In this document: positions 61,547 through 64,000 of the stretch, piece by piece
Numbering within the stretch: position 1 is the stretch's first letter
Layout of the letters: every line of letters starts with the position of its first letter
Assembly (NCBI RefSeq): GCF_028747205.1
Contig: NZ_CP112880.1
Coordinates: 7,971,501 to 8,035,500 of the forward strand
From: Streptomyces sp. CA-278952
GTDB taxonomy: Bacteria; Actinomycetota; Actinomycetes; Streptomycetales; Streptomycetaceae
Length of the DNA: 64,000 nucleotides
Direction: 5' to 3'
Notes under the pieces: generated by a model
Told to the model about the DNA's origin: nothing
The model's database searches: none
What the model saw: the letters and a program-made list of their open reading frames with translations, nothing else
Made by a program: the position numbers and the translations under genes

Positions 61547-61768
61547 ATGGGAAGCGTGCAAGGGGCCGTCGTTCTCGCCCTGGGCGGGGTGCGTCCGTTC
61601 GAGCTCGGCATCCCGGGCCGAGTGCGGACAGTCGCGCGGGAAAAGGGAGCGGGTACGGCCTTTTGCGCAGTCGGCGCCCGGGGAATTCCGGTATTCGTCG
61701 CGGCCCGGCAGATGTATTTCCCGGATGCCCGCGGGGTGTGGGGCCTCGTTCGGGCATGGAGAAAATAA
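61547..61768 (+). pseudogene. 5' remnant of a GlxA-type regulator
   Basis: A 73-codon frame. Its first 30 residues, MGSVQGAVVLALGGVRPFEL, GIPGRV, match the opening of DJ-1/PfpI-AraC (GlxA-like) regulators, where a strand is followed by P-F-E-L-G-I-P. The rest does not continue the domain and ends in the ARE-like site. AGGATC precedes the ATG. I read it as the surviving start of a broken gene; a real short peptide is possible. Nothing else is seen in the 409-bp gap besides the terminator and operator. Confidence 0.45.
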
Positions 61769-61790
61769 CCGACTATTCTGTATCTTGTCC
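61761..61790 (+). promoter_or_regulatory. ARE-like butyrolactone-receptor site
   Basis: GAAAATAACCGACTATTCTG followed by TATCTTGTCC. It closely resembles autoregulatory elements bound by ArpA/ScbR-type receptors (ACCG...TCTGTATCTT). It ends 56 bp before the afsA-like ATG, so it could repress that gene until the butyrolactone binds. Confidence 0.7.
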
Positions 61791-61846
61791 TACCAGTACG
61801 CGCATCGCAGGAACGGCTCGCCACTACATGACCCCTGGGGGGAGTT

Positions 61847-62791
61847 ATGCCCGAAGCAGCAGTCTTGATCGATCCGGTGCCGACTATGGACGCGGAGGCC
61901 GAGGTGGCGCATCCCGTGGGGATCGACATGGTGCACCGGACGAGGCCGGAGGACGCCTTTCCACGGAACTGGGTACGCCTGGGACGCGACCGGTTCGCGG
62001 TGGAAGCGGTTCTTCCGCACGACCACCCCTTCTTCGCTCCGGTGGGTGACGACCGGCACGATCCGCTGCTGGTCGCGGAGGCGATGCGACAGGCGGCCAT
62101 GCTCGCCTTCCATGCCGGGTACGGGATCCCGCTCGGCTACCAGTTCCTGATGACGGGACTGGACTACGTCTGCCATCAGGAGCATCTGGCCGTGGGGGGC
62201 GAGCCCACCGAGATCGACGTGGAGGTGTTCTGCTCCGACCTGAAGTGGCGGGCCGGGCTCCCCGCGCAGGGACGGGTCGGCTGGGCGGTGCACCGGGACG
62301 GTCAGCTCGCCGCGACGGGGATGGGGGCGACCCGGTTCAGCACCCCCAAGGCGTACAGGCGGATGCGCGGTGACGCCCCGGCAGAGGGGATATCCATACC
62401 GGAGACCGTGCCGGTTCCGGCCGTCCTGGCGGGCCGCGCCCGCGCCGAGGACGTGGTGCTCTCGGAGACCGGGCAGGACGACGTCTGGGAACTGCGCGTG
62501 GACACCCGGCATCCCACCCTCTTCCAGCGCCCCAATGACCATGTCCCGGGCATGTTGCTGCTGGAGGCGGCCCGCCAGGCGGCGTGCCTGGTGGCAGGGC
62601 CCGCCGGAATTGTTCCGATGGAGGCGAGCACCCGGTTCCACCGGTACTCCGAGTTCGGCAGCCCGTGCTGGATAGGGGCGGTGATCCTGCCGGGGGAGGA
62701 CGAGGATACGGTGACGGTCCAGGTGACAGGTCGTCAGGACGGCGAGTCGGTCTTCTCCACGGTCCTGTCCGGCCCCCGGGCCGACGGCTGA
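61847..62791 (+). CDS. AfsA/ScbA-family butyrolactone synthase
   Basis: A 314-aa AfsA-family protein that couples a beta-ketoacyl-ACP to dihydroxyacetone phosphate, the key step to gamma-butyrolactone signals. Two AfsA repeats are visible: HPFFAPVGDDRHDPLLVAEA with MRQAAMLAFHAGYGIP, and HPTLFQRPNDHVPGMLLLEA with ARQAACLVAG; a catalytic Glu is expected in each LVAEA/LLLEA helix. GGGGGGAG precedes the ATG. The next gene, 12 bp on, is an NAD(P)-binding reductase, as in butyrolactone operons. The specific signal cannot be named. Confidence 0.9.
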   Translation: MPEAAVLIDPVPTMDAEAEVAHPVGIDMVHRTRPEDAFPRNWVRLGRDRFAVEAVLPHDHPFFAPVGDDRHDPLLVAEAMRQAAMLAFHAGYGIPLGYQFLMTGLDYVCHQEHLAVGGEPTEIDVEVFCSDLKWRAGLPAQGRVGWAVHRDGQLAATGMGATRFSTPKAYRRMRGDAPAEGISIPETVPVPAVLAGRARAEDVVLSETGQDDVWELRVDTRHPTLFQRPNDHVPGMLLLEAARQAACLVAGPAGIVPMEASTRFHRYSEFGSPCWIGAVILPGEDEDTVTVQVTGRQDGESVFSTVLSGPRADG

Positions 62792-62803
62792 GAGGTTCCT
62801 CGA

Positions 62804-63652
62804 GTGATTCTCGTGACGGGTGCGACCGGAGCGGTGGGCCGTGAGGTCGCCGGACAGCTGGCGGAGGCCGGCCCCGTGCGGATTCTCGCGCGCCGCCCCG
62901 AGCGGCTCATGGTGCGGGGAGCAGCGGTCGAGGTCGTCGAGGGGGAGTACGGGGACCGCGCCGCTCTCGACCGGGCACTGCGGGGCGTCGCCTCGGTGTT
63001 CCTGGTGACGAACAGCCCGACGGAGCCCGACGACGAGCGGGTCGCCGCGGCCGCGGCCGCGGCGGGCGTACGCCACCTGGTCAAGCTGTCCATGATGGCG
63101 GTGGAGGAGCCGGGCGCCGATGACTTCATCACCCGGCGTCAGCGGGAGAACGAACAGGTGATCCGGGATTCGGGGGTCCCGTGGACGTTCGTGCGCCCCA
63201 GGACGTTCATGTCCAACACCCTTTCCTGGGCCCCCGGCATTCGGTCGGCGGGAGTGGTGCGCGCCCTGTACGGCGACGCTCCCGTAGCGTGCGTCGACCC
63301 GCGCGACGTCGCCGCGGTGGCCGTGGCCGTTCTCACCGGTACGGGGCACCAGGGCAGGGCGTACGCCGTGTCGGGCCCGGAGGCGATCACCGCGCGGGAG
63401 CAGACGGCCCAGCTCTCCCGGGTGCTGGGGCGGCCTCTGCGCTTCGAGGAACTGGGCGTGGACGCCGCGCGTGCGGCCCTGCTGGCGAAGTATCCGCCGT
63501 CCGTCGCGGAGGCTTTCCTGCAGAGCGCGGAGCGGCAGCGGGCGGGAGCGAAGGCGTCCGTGGTGCCCACGATCCAGGAACTCACGGGCCGCCCGGCGAG
63601 GCCGTTCCTCAGCTGGTCGGCCGAGCACGCGGAGGCTTTCACGTCGGAATAG
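62804..63652 (+). CDS. NAD(P)-binding NmrA-like reductase
   Basis: A 282-aa atypical short-chain dehydrogenase with the N-terminal cofactor loop ILVTGATGAVGREVAGQL (GxxGxxG) and RILARRPERLMVRGA, where basic residues suggest NADP. The catalytic YxxxK of classical SDRs is not evident, as in NmrA relatives. The GTG at 62804 follows the afsA-like stop by 12 bp, giving one operon. Likely role: a reduction step in butyrolactone formation, by analogy to BprA or ScbC; the family differs, so this is inference. Confidence 0.82.
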   Translation: MILVTGATGAVGREVAGQLAEAGPVRILARRPERLMVRGAAVEVVEGEYGDRAALDRALRGVASVFLVTNSPTEPDDERVAAAAAAAGVRHLVKLSMMAVEEPGADDFITRRQRENEQVIRDSGVPWTFVRPRTFMSNTLSWAPGIRSAGVVRALYGDAPVACVDPRDVAAVAVAVLTGTGHQGRAYAVSGPEAITAREQTAQLSRVLGRPLRFEELGVDAARAALLAKYPPSVAEAFLQSAERQRAGAKASVVPTIQELTGRPARPFLSWSAEHAEAFTSE

Positions 63653-63925
63653 GGCCGCTTCGCCGATGAGCGGAGAACCTTTGTTCCTTGCGGGCGGCAG
63701 ATAAGCGCGCCTGCGCAGGTATTCCCTTCTCCGGTCCGTTTCCCTTCTCCGGCCCGCTTTCGCGGCGCGGGGCGGAGGCGGGCCCGAAAAGGGCCCGGGA
63801 GTCACTGCCGTATTTATCCGCACTCCGAAAAGAAGACCGGTGAGGCGGCTTCGGCGACCCCCGGTTTCCGGGTGCGCGACTCCCGATCTCCGGGTGCGCG
63901 GGTCCGGTTCCGCGCGCACTCGTCC
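63653..63925. other. Intergenic region with short direct repeats
   Basis: 273 bp without a gene. TTCCCTTCTCCGG occurs twice in tandem (about 63722-63755), and CCGGGTGCGCG twice (about 63867-63901). Purpose unknown. Confidence 0.4.
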
Positions 63926-64000
63926 TCATCGCTCGCCTGCGCGGCCCTGCCTCGCGTCGTCGATGACGTCGACCCGGCCCGCGTCCGCTCCCCAGCTCGC
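63926..64000 (-). CDS. C-terminal end of a gene entering from the right
   Basis: The minus strand at the window edge reads WGADAGRVDVIDDARQGRAG, ER and stop, with good codon bias. It is probably the last 24 residues of a gene outside the window. No family can be assigned. Confidence 0.4.
   Translation of the reverse strand, partial: ASWGADAGRVDVIDDARQGRAGER

Noticed and set aside
61497..61757. Minus-strand 86-codon frame opposite the GlxA remnant
   Set aside because: Pro/Arg-rich, no ribosome site; the plus strand gives a better protein match.

Overview
The window is high-GC actinobacterial DNA and almost certainly Streptomyces. Codon use is strongly GC-biased: I found only one TTA codon in a supported gene. 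Genus-typical genes include a geosmin synthase, an NsdA-like differentiation regulator, a carotenoid crt operon with a convergent crtU, an AfsA-type butyrolactone synthase, an AA10 chitin monooxygenase behind a DasR-like site, and zinc-free ribosomal protein paralogues. The position within the replicon cannot be told from the sequence. I saw no rRNA, tRNA, CRISPR array, insertion sequence or intact prophage gene.

Layout. 1-5447: end of crtU facing a tightly overlapped operon crtE-crtI-crtB-Rieske protein. 5912-12117: a small secreted protein, then a divergent acyl-CoA locus (CoA ligase; crotonase, tandem DUF35 protein and two cysteine-less thiolase-fold proteins) around a 17-bp palindrome. 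12194-17909: a conserved hypothetical, an MFS exporter with its TetR repressor, geosmin synthase and a lytic transglycosylase. 18508-23870: a TTA-containing phosphotransferase divergent from the NsdA-like gene, a PAS/SpoIIE phosphatase and a dienelactone-hydrolase-like protein without its nucleophile. 24068-30738: rpmG/rpmE2 paralogues, TPR, VanZ and PCuAC proteins, a WYL regulator divergent from a DinB protein, an AlkZ-like glycosylase and a DUF4230 protein.

31001-35789: the chitin monooxygenase, a secreted TNT-type NAD glycohydrolase with a 77-aa partner ORF, an epoxide hydrolase, a second DinB protein and signal peptidase I. 35800-40491: a phosphatase, HPr, and the fructose phosphotransferase operon (fruR-fruK-fruA, then ptsH). 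40682-48206: mixed single genes, including a PepSY lipoprotein, a serine hydrolase, an NB-ARC/TPR ATPase and an alpha/beta hydrolase. 48973-54037: a sugar ABC importer (binding protein plus two permeases, no ATPase) followed by a GH13 alpha-glucosidase. 54242-59531: an acyltransferase, a third DinB protein, a VOC protein, a GH114 enzyme and a two-component system. 59839-64000: a lysG/lysE-type regulator and exporter pair, then a butyrolactone locus (AfsA homologue plus NAD(P)-binding reductase) under an ARE-like site.

Functional threads. Genes for colour, odour, butyrolactone signalling and developmental control share the window with chitin and alpha-glucoside use, which fits a soil saprophyte. 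Most transcription-unit ends carry strong GC hairpins, several serving two convergent genes. At least four intergenic stretches hold plausible gene remnants (DUF1801, methyltransferase, GlxA-like regulator, an unnamed startless frame), so the region has lost genes recently.
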